A DNA stretch of 64,000 nt from Mycolicibacterium neoaurum ATCC 25795 (GTDB lineage: Bacteria > Actinomycetota > Actinomycetes > Mycobacteriales > Mycobacteriaceae): positions 1 through 64,000 of the forward strand of contig NZ_JMDW01000016.1 of the NCBI RefSeq assembly GCF_000691525.1, written 5' to 3'. Of this stretch, positions 1 to 8,337 are shown in pieces (the stretch's first letter is position 1; every line of letters starts with the position of its first letter). The position numbers and the translations under genes were made by a program. The notes under the pieces are model-generated. The model worked only from the letters and a program-made list of their open reading frames with translations. It did no database searches and was not told the DNA's origin.

Positions 1-36
1 CTCACCAGAATCCGAGGATCGGGAACCGCGGCGCAT

Positions 37-52
37 TCGAACTTGTGTTCGA
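37..52. promoter_or_regulatory. LexA (SOS) box 1
   Basis: The sequence TCGAAC-TTGT-GTTCGA has both six-base arms perfect and matches the mycobacterial LexA consensus TCGAAC(N4)GTTCGA. It lies directly downstream of a leftward -35/-10 pair (52-80), where a repressor would block a minus-strand gene lying off the left edge. On the minus strand an ATG (36-34) follows the box immediately and stays open to the window edge. Confidence 0.85.
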
Positions 53-80
53 GACTACGCCGAATACGGCACCTCTGCAA
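52..80 (-). promoter_or_regulatory. Leftward SOS promoter
   Basis: Read on the minus strand, TTGCAG (80-75) and TAGTCT (57-52) form a SigA-like -35/-10 pair with a 17-base spacer. LexA box 1 begins at the -10 and covers the predicted start region. The gene it drives is outside the window. The promoter is inferred from sequence only. Confidence 0.5.
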
Positions 81-85
81 GAGTT

Positions 86-113
86 TTGCGTAGGCCTTGC
101 GCGATCCTATTAT
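86..113 (+). promoter_or_regulatory. Rightward SOS promoter
   Basis: TTGCGT (86-91) and TATTAT (108-113) are separated by 16 bases, giving a SigA-like promoter that points right. LexA box 2 (125-140) would cover about +5 to +20, a typical repression position. It is arranged back-to-back with the leftward promoter. Confidence 0.5.
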
Positions 114-124
114 CGAGCGTACGG

Positions 125-140
125 TCGAACGTAAGTTCGA
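125..140. promoter_or_regulatory. LexA (SOS) box 2
   Basis: TCGAAC-GTAA-GTTCGA is a second perfect match to the mycobacterial LexA consensus, 88 bp from box 1. It sits just downstream of the rightward -10 and 16 bp before the first ATG (157), so it should control whatever is transcribed to the right. Confidence 0.85.
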
Positions 141-745
141 CTGCTGACGGCTTGCCATGTTGATCCGGTGGGCCCGTCTCGATGGTTCTCGTGCTGTCGA
201 GAGTGACTCTGCTCGCGTTGACGCTGTGCGGGTCTTATTGCCCTCTGGGCTATGTGTGCTGGCCTTATTCGGGAGGTTGGGTACAAGGATGGATGTCATC
301 AATCTCGGGTGTTTGGTAGACGTGCAGCGCGGCCTCGGGCCACGGTCGACCGAGAGAAGGCAGGGTGCTGAAAAGCTGCTGGAGGCAATGGGTTCCGGTT
401 CGGAGTTCTACGCTCGCAGTACCGATCGGATTCCTGGTGGCGCTCTCGCATCGATGTTCGGCGATTGGCGCAGGATGCGGGTCGGTGTCGTCGGCGGTGG
501 CCGGCCGTTCAGCGCGCGCGCTCCGTGAGTGACCAGGTCGACTACGGTCCGTGCAGCGCCGGGACGGGCAAGCGGATGGGGCCCAGCGGCGTCCTATTCT
601 GCCGCGCACTGAGACGATCTAGGTAGTGCCACAGTGTTGAACATGTAGGGCAAGTCAGCTCAGACGTACCTTGACAACTACACAGTGAAGCCGGCGTCTC
701 GGATGATGTTGGCGTGCAGCAGGATAGCGTGAGTGTTGCGATGTT
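141..745. other. Low-coding-signal stretch right of the SOS promoters
   Basis: Apart from the doubtful frames at 157-528 and 182-319, no gene can be supported here. Composition is visibly less GC-rich than the neighbouring genes. No repeat, RNA gene or transposase remnant was recognised. Confidence 0.5.
157..528 (+). CDS. Doubtful 123-residue reading frame downstream of the LexA box
   Basis: This frame opens 16 bp after LexA box 2 with ATG and would encode 123 residues. I recognise no family in it, there is no clear Shine-Dalgarno sequence, and its first half uses many T- or A-ending codons, unlike genes further right. A rival frame, 182-319, would encode a 45-residue peptide with a hydrophobic start (MVLVLSRVTLLALTL) followed by a Cys/Trp/Gly-rich tail. 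Either could be the SOS-induced product, or the stretch may be the remains of a mobile-type gene. It is listed because the promoter upstream is convincing, not because the protein is. Confidence 0.22.
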   Translation: MLIRWARLDGSRAVESDSARVDAVRVLLPSGLCVLALFGRLGTRMDVINLGCLVDVQRGLGPRSTERRQGAEKLLEAMGSGSEFYARSTDRIPGGALASMFGDWRRMRVGVVGGGRPFSARAP

Positions 746-1132
746 CTAGCGGCGTGTAACAGCGGCTACGACAGCACGCCAGCCGATGAGCAGCGCCGCA
801 GTCGTCAGTGTGGCCACGACGATGAAGCTCGGAGCGGTGCCCGTCGACGTCGCTTTCCGTAACAGCATCCCGATAATCACGGTGCAGGCCCAGACAACAA
901 GGCCGGTGGGGTAGATCGCCGAGGGTCTGAAGGCGCCGGGGTAGGCGCGGGCAGCGAGCCAACCGGCCACTGTTCCCGTGATGAAGGGCCACGCGGTCTC
1001 GGCAATACCGGTGAAGGTCAAGCCCTCGGCGTGACTGCGCCGCCCGATGGTGCAGAACACCAGCACACATGCCACATCGACGAGTAGTGCGATGGCCGGT
1101 CTGGTCGGCTGCACTCCGGTTCGCTCACTCAC
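746..1132 (-). CDS. DUF3054 family membrane protein
   Basis: A 128-residue protein with about four hydrophobic segments, characteristic of the small DUF3054 membrane family of unknown function found in actinobacteria. The start is GTG (1132-1130); it overlaps the end of the upstream lipoprotein gene by 8 bp, so the two are probably translationally coupled. It is the last gene of a leftward run that begins with the LPG-synthase-like protein. The C-terminus is basic (VTRR). Function is unknown. Confidence 0.75.
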   Translation of the reverse strand: MSERTGVQPTRPAIALLVDVACVLVFCTIGRRSHAEGLTFTGIAETAWPFITGTVAGWLAARAYPGAFRPSAIYPTGLVVWACTVIIGMLLRKATSTGTAPSFIVVATLTTAALLIGWRAVVAAVTRR

Positions 1133-2417
1133 CAGGATAGTCCATCACATCGGAAACCAGTGGTGTGACTTGGGTTTCGTCTCGGGCCGTGAAGTCCGGC
1201 ACCATGGGTGCCGGCTTGCCGGCCTGTGCGGTGTCGATGGCGTCGCCATCGGGACCGAGGCGGTCGTCGGTGCGTCCGGTGAGTCTGAAGCTGTCGAAGA
1301 CGAACGGCAGGCCGTCGGCTTTCAATGGATCCGGGGAGTCCATGACGTGGAAATGTAGGTGCGGAGCATCGGTGTTTCCACTGTTTCCGAGGGAGCCCAG
1401 CACCTGACCGGTGCTCAGTCGGTCGCCGGGTTTCACAGCCACCGATCCGGTCTTCAAGTGAGCATAGAACGCATAGTTCCCGCCGCCGATGTCCTGCACC
1501 ACATGGTTTCCGCCGTACTGGTCAAGGCGCAGCCCGGTCGGGCTCTTGCCTGGTACCTGCTCGGGCAGTCCGTCGAGCACCGCCACCACGGGGCCATCGG
1601 CCACGGCGTGCACTTCGGCGCCGAAGTAGGCGTAGGACGCGGTATCTGCGACGTCACCGGTGAACAAACGACCATCGGGCAGCAGTTGCACATAATCGAT
1701 GGCGTACCGCTCGGCACCCCAGAGTGCACCGTCGATCGGATTGATCGCCATCCGGTGCGGCGTCATCCCACAACACCCATTGGCATCCCACCACTGCGGG
1801 CCGCGCAGTGGTGGCGCGATGACCACCGGTGTACGTGACTGCACGGTGACCGGGGCTACGGTCTCAGTCAGCTGCGGCGGTAACAGCGGCGGCATCGGTT
1901 TGGTGAGGGTGACCTGGACCTGATGGTCGAGTTCGCTTGGTGCAGCGTCCTTGTCGGTACTGACATCGAGCCAGACCAACGCGGACTGGGCCGGCCCTAG
2001 GCGGCCTGTCGGTGCAGTGGTGCCCAGAATCCGGGTGCGTTCGGCAAGATCGGTACCGCTGAGGGTCAGCAGCGGCTCACCGGCGTCGCCGGCGCGGACC
2101 TGGAGGGAATCGACGGTGATGTCTTGATCCATCGCGTTGGTCAACAGCAGTTCGTAGGCGAGATGCGTCCGACCATCGGTGGCCGGGACCGGGACGGGTG
2201 CTGCGACAGCTCGGGCCAGCACGGGGGTGGCCACGGGGGCTTCGGCCGCGGGAGTGGGCGAGGGCGATGTCGTCGGGGTGCCGCTGCCCGGCGCGGTGGG
2301 GGAGACGGTCGGCGAACCCTCGGTAGTCGTGGCAGGTTGCTCGGTGGTCGGCGAACACGCCGACACCGTCAATGCTGCGGCGAAAAGTACGGCGGTGCAG
2401 GCGGTTCTAGGTATCAC
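1125..2417 (-). CDS. M23-like (LytM) lipoprotein
   Basis: A 430-residue lipoprotein. The signal peptide ends in a lipobox (V-S-A-C, Cys21) and is followed by a Thr/Pro/Ser-rich linker to about residue 60. The C-terminal half carries an M23/LytM fold with the AHLKTG and HLHFHV motifs, the latter holding the HxH zinc ligands. The first zinc ligand looks lost: the usual HxxxD reads RYAID, with Arg at the His position. It may bind peptidoglycan or regulate rather than cut. GTG start with AAGGAG five bases upstream. It overlaps the preceding gene by 11 bp, indicating an operon. Confidence 0.8.
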   Translation of the reverse strand: MIPRTACTAVLFAAALTVSACSPTTEQPATTTEGSPTVSPTAPGSGTPTTSPSPTPAAEAPVATPVLARAVAAPVPVPATDGRTHLAYELLLTNAMDQDITVDSLQVRAGDAGEPLLTLSGTDLAERTRILGTTAPTGRLGPAQSALVWLDVSTDKDAAPSELDHQVQVTLTKPMPPLLPPQLTETVAPVTVQSRTPVVIAPPLRGPQWWDANGCCGMTPHRMAINPIDGALWGAERYAIDYVQLLPDGRLFTGDVADTASYAYFGAEVHAVADGPVVAVLDGLPEQVPGKSPTGLRLDQYGGNHVVQDIGGGNYAFYAHLKTGSVAVKPGDRLSTGQVLGSLGNSGNTDAPHLHFHVMDSPDPLKADGLPFVFDSFRLTGRTDDRLGPDGDAIDTAQAGKPAPMVPDFTARDETQVTPLVSDVMDYPGE

Positions 2418-3492
2418 GGGACTCCTTGTCCTCGGGCTCTGCCGGTGCGTCCGGGTCGACGTCCATCTCGGTACGGAACAAGAACAAGAACACCACCCAC
2501 CCGATGGCGGAGATGAAGATCCAACTGACCAACCGATAGATCAACATCGCTGAGATGGCCGAGGCCAGCGACATACCGCTGGATACCAGCCCGGGCACCA
2601 ACACAGCCTCGACCACCAGCAGACCACCGGGCATCAGCGGGATGGATCCCACTGCGCGAGCCGCAGCATAGGCCACCGTCAGTGCCGCCAGCGAGGGATG
2701 CCCACCTGCGGCGTACGCGGCGAAGGCCAGGCACGCGACATCGGCGATCCAATTGAACAACGACCAGCCGAACGCGTTGCCCAATGCCCGTCGGCTCAAC
2801 CGCACCGACTCCAGCTGGCATAACAGTTCGCGCCACTTTTCCAGCCACGTGTCGGCGGGCTTGTTGCGCAGCGCATTGAACCACGACAGCAGTCGCACGC
2901 CGATACCGTCGATCTGCTGTGGATTGGCCGCCACCGACTGCGCAAGTACCAGCAGTAGAAAGAACCCACCCAGGGTGAAGATCAGCGACAGCGGATTCCG
3001 GCTGGCACCCAACAGGAATGCTCCACCCAGACCGAGCAACGCAAGGCCGACGGCCTGCAGAACTCCCGACATGACCAGCTGCCAGGACGCCACCACCGGG
3101 GAAGCTCCCCACAACCGCTGCTGGCGGTAGACGAACGTCGCCGACAGCACGGGACCGCCCGGCAGTGTTGTGGACAGCGCGTTGCCTGCGTAGAACGCCG
3201 CTTCCGAACGCCACTGGTGGACCTGCACGCCGGCCGAGCGCAACAGCGTGCGCTGAATCTGGGCGAAGCTGTGCATCGAGGCCATCGCCGCGACGACGGC
3301 CGCAACCACCCACCACCAATTCGCCGAGAGCAGGCTCCGCCAGGCCTTGGCCAGCTGATCCCAGACCAGGGTCAGCTCGACGGCCAGCACCGTCACCGCG
3401 ACCACGATGACCAGCCATCGCACCCACCAGTATTTGCCGCGGGTGCGGACGTCGCGGTCGTGGGCGTCGCTCATCGGCGCGTCATGCGACAC
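2407..3492 (-). CDS. Lysylphosphatidylglycerol-synthase-like membrane protein (Rv0204c-like)
   Basis: A 361-residue integral membrane protein with about eight hydrophobic segments and a short charged C-terminal tail (DPDAPAEPEDKESRD). The motif GNALSTTLPGGP and the later IPLMPGGLLVVEA are typical of the LPG-synthase transmembrane/UPF0104 family. Only the membrane domain is present, with no catalytic aminoacyl-transferase domain, so the substrate is unknown. Start GTG at 3492; an ATG at 3474 is an alternative. It is first in the leftward run with the M23-like lipoprotein and DUF3054 gene, and is divergent from the AI-2E transporter. Confidence 0.75.
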   Translation of the reverse strand: MSHDAPMSDAHDRDVRTRGKYWWVRWLVIVVAVTVLAVELTLVWDQLAKAWRSLLSANWWWVVAAVVAAMASMHSFAQIQRTLLRSAGVQVHQWRSEAAFYAGNALSTTLPGGPVLSATFVYRQQRLWGASPVVASWQLVMSGVLQAVGLALLGLGGAFLLGASRNPLSLIFTLGGFFLLLVLAQSVAANPQQIDGIGVRLLSWFNALRNKPADTWLEKWRELLCQLESVRLSRRALGNAFGWSLFNWIADVACLAFAAYAAGGHPSLAALTVAYAAARAVGSIPLMPGGLLVVEAVLVPGLVSSGMSLASAISAMLIYRLVSWIFISAIGWVVFLFLFRTEMDVDPDAPAEPEDKESRDT

Positions 3493-3564
3493 ATGATCAA
3501 GGGTAGCCGGGCCAAGTGGCGCATGACCTGCGATAACCCGGCGAGTCGCGCGTACGGTAAGCCC

Positions 3565-4710
3565 ATGGCATTAGATCCGGTCGCCGATCAGTCGGTTCAT
3601 CCGTTGGTCCGCAAGGCCGCGGCCTGGTCGTGGCGTCTGCTGGTGATCGGGTCGGCGGTGGTGGCGCTGCTGTGGGTGTTCAGCCACATGATGCTGATCG
3701 TCGTCTCGGTGGCCTTGGCGACGATGTTCGCAGCACTGCTGACCCCGTTGGTCGATTTCATGCATCGGCGTCGCGCGCCCCGAGGCTGGGCGGTGGCGGT
3801 GGTGCTACTGAGCTCCATCTCGATCGTCGGTGGATTGCTCAGCTTCGTCGTCAGCCAATTCATAAGCGGTGCACCGGCATTGGTGGATCAGGTGTCGGCA
3901 AGCGTGGATGGTGTTCGCGGCTGGTTGATCGACGGGCCGCTGCACCTGAGCCGAGATCAGATCGACCACGCGGGCGACGCGGTGATCAGCACCCTGCAGG
4001 AGAATCAGGCCCGGGTCACCAGCGGTGCGCTGTCAACGGCGGCGACCGTCACCGAGATCCTGACCGGCGCGCTGTTGGTGCTGTTCACCCTGATCTTCCT
4101 ACTGCTGGGTGGGCGAGAGATCTTCACCTACGTCACCAAGATCTTCCCGACGACGGTGCGGGAACGAGTCCGCGAGGCAGGCCGCGCCGGATTCGGGTCG
4201 CTCACCGGCTACGTGCGGGCGACCTGCCTGGTGGCGCTCGTCGACGCGGTCGGCATCGGCACCGGCCTGGCCGTCATGGGTATCCCGCTGGCGCTACCGC
4301 TGGCATCCCTGGTGTTCCTAGGGGCCTTCGTGCCGCTGATCGGCGCGGTGCTCACCGGCGGTGTCGCGGTGATCGTCGCGCTGATCGCCAAGGGCTGGGT
4401 CTACGCGCTGATCACCTTCGGGCTCATCCTCGCGGTACAGCAGCTCGAATCGCACGTGCTCCAGCCGCTGGTGATGGGCCGTGCGGTGTCGGTCCATCCG
4501 CTCGCGGTGGTGCTGGCGATCGCCACCGGTGGCGTACTGGCCGGCATCCTCGGTGCGCTGCTGGCGGTCCCGATCCTGGCGGTACTCAACAGCGCGATCC
4601 GGGTCCTGCTGGCCGACGATCCCGAGGCCGAGCAGGAGCAGGTGGTGGCCGAGCTGGAGCCCGAAGCCCTTACAGACGGCCCTCCCGGCGAAGCAGATCG
4701 GCCGCGCTGA
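3565..4710 (+). CDS. AI-2E family transporter (Rv0205-like)
   Basis: A 381-residue membrane protein of the AI-2E/UPF0118 exporter family. It has paired N-terminal hydrophobic segments (ALLWVFSHMMLIVVSVALAT), a soluble central part, and a C-terminal bundle including LIGAVLTGGVAVIVAL and the motif QQLESHVLQPLVMGRAVSVHP, which is characteristic of the family. The start ATGGCATTAGAT at 3565 was chosen because upstream sequence in the same frame lies inside the divergent gene. Its last 41 bp overlap the end of mmpL3 on the other strand. The substrate in mycobacteria is unknown. Confidence 0.85.
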   Translation: MALDPVADQSVHPLVRKAAAWSWRLLVIGSAVVALLWVFSHMMLIVVSVALATMFAALLTPLVDFMHRRRAPRGWAVAVVLLSSISIVGGLLSFVVSQFISGAPALVDQVSASVDGVRGWLIDGPLHLSRDQIDHAGDAVISTLQENQARVTSGALSTAATVTEILTGALLVLFTLIFLLLGGREIFTYVTKIFPTTVRERVREAGRAGFGSLTGYVRATCLVALVDAVGIGTGLAVMGIPLALPLASLVFLGAFVPLIGAVLTGGVAVIVALIAKGWVYALITFGLILAVQQLESHVLQPLVMGRAVSVHPLAVVLAIATGGVLAGILGALLAVPILAVLNSAIRVLLADDPEAEQEQVVAELEPEALTDGPPGEADRPR

Positions 4711-7540
4711 CACCACCACCACGACGGGTGGGGGCATCGTCGGTCGTTTCCCGTGCGCCGCGGGTGTCGAGCTTCTCCGTCGGCTCAGGGTCTCCGGAAT
4801 CCTGTTGTGCAGGAATCGCCGTGGTCTTTTCGCTGTCGCCACCGGCGGGTGCGGCGGGCTGCTGGGCACCCGGGCCTGCACTCGGGATGGCCGTGGTGGG
4901 CGCGGCACTACCGCGCAACTCGCCGAGCCACGATTCGATTTCGCGCTTCTCCCGTGCGGGATTCTGCTCGGTGCGCGGACGGCGTTCGGTCGGTGTGTTG
5001 ACCGCGTTGATCGCCGACGTTGCGGCCGAGTCCGGTTGCGCGGCAAACCGCGTCGTCGGAGGTTCGGGTGCCACCGGGGGAGTGGGAATCCGACTAGTGC
5101 CGACCGCGGACGGGCCGGTGGGACGCACCGGCGGCAGACCGCGGGGCGGCGGCGCGATGGGATGCCCGGGATCGTGCTGTGGGCGCGCGGGCGCGCCGGC
5201 TCCCACCAGAGCTGCCTCGTCGGCCGGCTCGTCATCGGGTTCGCGGAACCCGGGACGTTTGCGTTCATCGGGCAGTTCGGTCTCACCGAGGCCGATCTTC
5301 TCCTGAACGCGCTTCATCCACTGTGGCGCCCACCAGCAATCATCGCCGAGCAGCTTCATGATCGCCGGGACCAGGAACATGCGGATCACGGTCGCGTCGA
5401 GCAGCAGCGCGATCAGCAGACCGAAGGCCAGATACTTCATCACCACGAGATCGGAGAACGCGAATGCCGCGACCACGACCGCCAGCACCAGTGCGGCGCC
5501 GGTGATCAAGCGACCCGTGGTGGCGGTGCCGATGCGGATGGCCTCGGCCGTGGACAGCCCGCGTTCGCGCGCCTCGACCATGCGGGAGACCAGGAACACC
5601 TCATAGTCGGTCGACAGGCCCCAGATCACCGCGATGATCAAGCCGATCATCGGGGCGAACAGGGGCTGCGGCGTGTAGTTGAACAAGCCGGAGCCATGCC
5701 CGCCCTCGACGAACATCCAGGTCAGGATGCCCATGGTCGAGCCCAACGTGAGGGCGGACATCAACGCCGCCTTGATCGGCAACACCAGCGACCCGAACGC
5801 CAGGAACATCAGGATCGTGGTGGTGATGACCAGGATCACGACCATCAACGGCAACTTGTCGAACAGCGTCAGGATGCTGTCCTGAGCCAACGCCTGGGTG
5901 CCACCGACCAGGATCGTCGTCCCGCGCGGCGGCGTCAGCGCGCGCAGTTCCTCGATCTTCTTGGGCGCGGTGCTGTTGTCGACCAGACCGTTCTGGATCA
6001 CCCGGACCGAGGGATCCTTGGACCCGCTCTCCTGCGCCGGCCGTTCCTGCCACATCTCCGACGGCTTGTCGCTGCCGGCGAAACCCGAAATCGTCTGGGC
6101 GTCGGCGCGGATCGCCGCCACCTGCTGATCGGTCAGCGGTTCGCCGTTGTCGCTGCGGATGACAAGCGTCAACGGTTCGGTGCGGAATCCGGAGAATTCG
6201 CGGTCGAACTGCTCCTGGGCCATGCGCACCGGATTGTCCGGCGGCAGGTACTTCTCACTCAGGCCGCCGAGCGCCATCTGACCGATCGGGATGACGAGCA
6301 GCGTCATCACGACGAGGATCGGGGCGGCGAACGCGATCGGCCGCTTCATCACGACGTTGACCAGCTTGCCCCAGAAGCCCTTCTCGACCTCCTCGCGCGT
6401 CATCGTCTTCTGGGTCTTCTCGATGAACCAGTCGATGATCTTGCGGGAGAACGGCCAGTTGGCCAGGAAGGGCACGCGCAGCAGAGTGCGGACGCCGAGT
6501 GCATCCACGTTCGCCCCGAGGATGCCCAGCACCGCGGGCAGCACCGTGATCGACAGGAATGCCGCCAGCAGCACCGACGTGATGATCGCGTAGGTGATCG
6601 ATTTGAGGAACCCGAGCGGGATCAGCAACAGCGGAAGTGACGATGCCACGATGATCACCGCGGAGAACGCGACAGTGCGACCGGAGGTCATCACTGAGCG
6701 GCGTACCGCCGCCGGTACGTCGTACCCCTCGGCAAGCTCCTCGCGGAACCGGCTCACGATGAACAGGCCGTAGTCGATGGCGATACCGAAGCCCATCATC
6801 GTCACCACGGGCTGGGCGAAGAAGTGCACCGGACCGAATTCGGCCATGAACCGCAAAATGCCGAGCGCACCGGCGATGGTCAAACCACCGACGATGGCCG
6901 GCAGAGCGGCCGCAACGGCGCCGCCGAACACGAAGAACAGCACGACCGCGACCAACGGCACAATCGCGATCTCGGCGCGTTTCTGGTCGGTGCCGATGGT
7001 GCCGGTGAGCTCACTGGCCAGCGGGTTGAGCCCGGCGAGCTTGATGTCACCGCCGTTGACCTGCTTCAGATCGGATTCGACGGCCTGGTAGTTCTTCAGG
7101 ATCGTGTCGTCATCGTCACCCTTGAGGGGCACGCTGATGAACGTCTGCCGGAGATCCTCGGTCTTCATCTGGCTGACCGTCGGATTGTCGGTATCGGGTG
7201 CCTTCAACCAGCCCACCCAGCCGACGATCTGGTCGGGATGGTCCTCGACGACCTTGTCCAGTTCGCCGGTCACCTCGCGCTGCCACGCCTTGTCGGTGAC
7301 CTTCTTGTCATCCGGTGGCGTGAGGATGGCGACGACGTGACTGGTGCGGTCACGGCCGTACACCTCGTCGCCGATCAGCGAAGCCTGCACCGACTCGCTG
7401 GTATCAGCGTAGAAACCGCTCTGGGTGACGTGCTGTCCGAGACTCGCTCCGAACAGCCCGCCACCAAGGCACAGTGCGACCATGACACCGATGACTATGT
7501 ATCGGTACTGGTACACCGTTCGACCCCACCAGGCGAACAC
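4670..7540 (-). CDS. mmpL3: MmpL3, trehalose monomycolate transporter
   Basis: A 956-residue RND-superfamily flippase that moves trehalose monomycolate across the inner membrane for mycolic-acid wall assembly; it is essential in mycobacteria and the target of several drug candidates. The N-terminus MFAWWGRTVYQYRY is diagnostic. The two proton-relay Asp-Tyr pairs are present at D256-Y257 (AIDYGLF) and D645-Y646 (STDYEVF), the same numbering reported for M. smegmatis. Twelve membrane segments and two periplasmic domains are followed by a long Pro/Glu/Arg-rich cytoplasmic tail from about residue 740. GTG start with AAGGAG upstream. Confidence 0.97.
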   Translation of the reverse strand: MFAWWGRTVYQYRYIVIGVMVALCLGGGLFGASLGQHVTQSGFYADTSESVQASLIGDEVYGRDRTSHVVAILTPPDDKKVTDKAWQREVTGELDKVVEDHPDQIVGWVGWLKAPDTDNPTVSQMKTEDLRQTFISVPLKGDDDDTILKNYQAVESDLKQVNGGDIKLAGLNPLASELTGTIGTDQKRAEIAIVPLVAVVLFFVFGGAVAAALPAIVGGLTIAGALGILRFMAEFGPVHFFAQPVVTMMGFGIAIDYGLFIVSRFREELAEGYDVPAAVRRSVMTSGRTVAFSAVIIVASSLPLLLIPLGFLKSITYAIITSVLLAAFLSITVLPAVLGILGANVDALGVRTLLRVPFLANWPFSRKIIDWFIEKTQKTMTREEVEKGFWGKLVNVVMKRPIAFAAPILVVMTLLVIPIGQMALGGLSEKYLPPDNPVRMAQEQFDREFSGFRTEPLTLVIRSDNGEPLTDQQVAAIRADAQTISGFAGSDKPSEMWQERPAQESGSKDPSVRVIQNGLVDNSTAPKKIEELRALTPPRGTTILVGGTQALAQDSILTLFDKLPLMVVILVITTTILMFLAFGSLVLPIKAALMSALTLGSTMGILTWMFVEGGHGSGLFNYTPQPLFAPMIGLIIAVIWGLSTDYEVFLVSRMVEARERGLSTAEAIRIGTATTGRLITGAALVLAVVVAAFAFSDLVVMKYLAFGLLIALLLDATVIRMFLVPAIMKLLGDDCWWAPQWMKRVQEKIGLGETELPDERKRPGFREPDDEPADEAALVGAGAPARPQHDPGHPIAPPPRGLPPVRPTGPSAVGTSRIPTPPVAPEPPTTRFAAQPDSAATSAINAVNTPTERRPRTEQNPAREKREIESWLGELRGSAAPTTAIPSAGPGAQQPAAPAGGDSEKTTAIPAQQDSGDPEPTEKLDTRGARETTDDAPTRRGGGVSAADLLRREGRL

Positions 7541-7602
7541 GTCAGCTCCTTAAATCTTCTTCAGGTCTTTTCTCGTTGCGCGCGAATTGTCGCTTCAATT
7601 GT

Positions 7603-8304
7603 TCAAACGCGCGAGGTCAGCAGCGCTGACAACGGCCGGAACGGCTGCAACCACGCGCCCTGCTCGGGCAGCGAATCAAGGCCGATTCGCGGTAGCGGTT
7701 CCCGGAAGACACCAGGGATGTCCTCCAGGTCGACGAACTCCAAGGTATCCGACGCTAACGCCCAACTGGCATGTTCGCGAAATCCGAGCACCTGCACGGG
7801 AACGCCGTCGTGAGCGATGTCCTCCAGCGGTGTGCGGAACGCCTGACCGTCGGCCGAAGCGACGACCACGCCGGCCAGTCCCTCGCTGCGGCGCAGCGCG
7901 ATGTGCTCCAGCATGTCGCTGTCGACATCGCTGTCCTCGTCCACCTTCGGCTTGGCGAACACCGCGAAGCCGACATTGCGCAGCGCCTCCACCCAGGGCC
8001 GCACCACATCGGCGCTGCCCGGAGCGATATTGGTGAAGACGGTGGCCTCCGGCTCCAGGGTGGGCACGACTCCACCCTCTGCCTGTCTGCGCCCGGACAG
8101 CTCCGCGGTCCGGCTCAGCAGCCAGCGTCCCAGCGCATCGAAGCGGGGCCGGTGCGCGGCGGTGGGACGGCCGCCCAGGATGGAGCCCAGCCCCATGTCG
8201 AGGTTGGGCGCATCCCACACCAGCAGCACGCGCTGGACGGTGGACACCGGCTCGGCCGGGGCATCGGGCGTCTCGGGGAGATCTGGCTCGGTGTCGATAC
8301 TCAC
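7603..8304 (-). CDS. NYN (PIN-like) domain protein (Rv0207c-like)
   Basis: A 233-residue protein with a NYN/PIN-like nuclease fold. The acidic motifs are visible: VWDAPNLDMG near the start, DVDSDMLEHI in the middle and VVASADGQAF after it, the pattern of metal-binding Asp residues in this family. The GTG at 8304 was chosen because AGGAGG lies five bases upstream; a TTG at 8328 without a good ribosome-binding site is the alternative. It is 28 bp downstream of trmB and transcribed with it, which hints at an RNA-related role. The RNA target is unknown. Confidence 0.8.
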   Translation of the reverse strand: MSIDTEPDLPETPDAPAEPVSTVQRVLLVWDAPNLDMGLGSILGGRPTAAHRPRFDALGRWLLSRTAELSGRRQAEGGVVPTLEPEATVFTNIAPGSADVVRPWVEALRNVGFAVFAKPKVDEDSDVDSDMLEHIALRRSEGLAGVVVASADGQAFRTPLEDIAHDGVPVQVLGFREHASWALASDTLEFVDLEDIPGVFREPLPRIGLDSLPEQGAWLQPFRPLSALLTSRV

Positions 8305-8317
8305 CTTGGCCTCCTGG

Positions 8318-8337
8318 TCTTCGTGCAAGCGCTCATC
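8318..8337 (-). repeat. Short interspersed repeat, copy at the trmB stop codon
   Basis: On the minus strand this reads GATGAGCGCTTGCACGAAGA; it matches 19 of 20 bases of the repeat at 60795-60818. The TGA inside it is the stop codon of trmB. All window copies lie at or just after a minus-strand stop codon and before the next gene of the same operon. Confidence 0.6.

Noticed and set aside
3217..3564. Longer N-terminus for the AI-2E transporter
   Set aside because: The extension lies inside the divergent membrane protein gene; ATG 3565 gives the normal family start.
4481..6640. A 719-codon open frame antisense to mmpL3
   Set aside because: It is a by-product of the high GC content and codon bias of mmpL3; the sequence is Arg/His/Asp-rich without any family motif, and mmpL3 fully explains the region.
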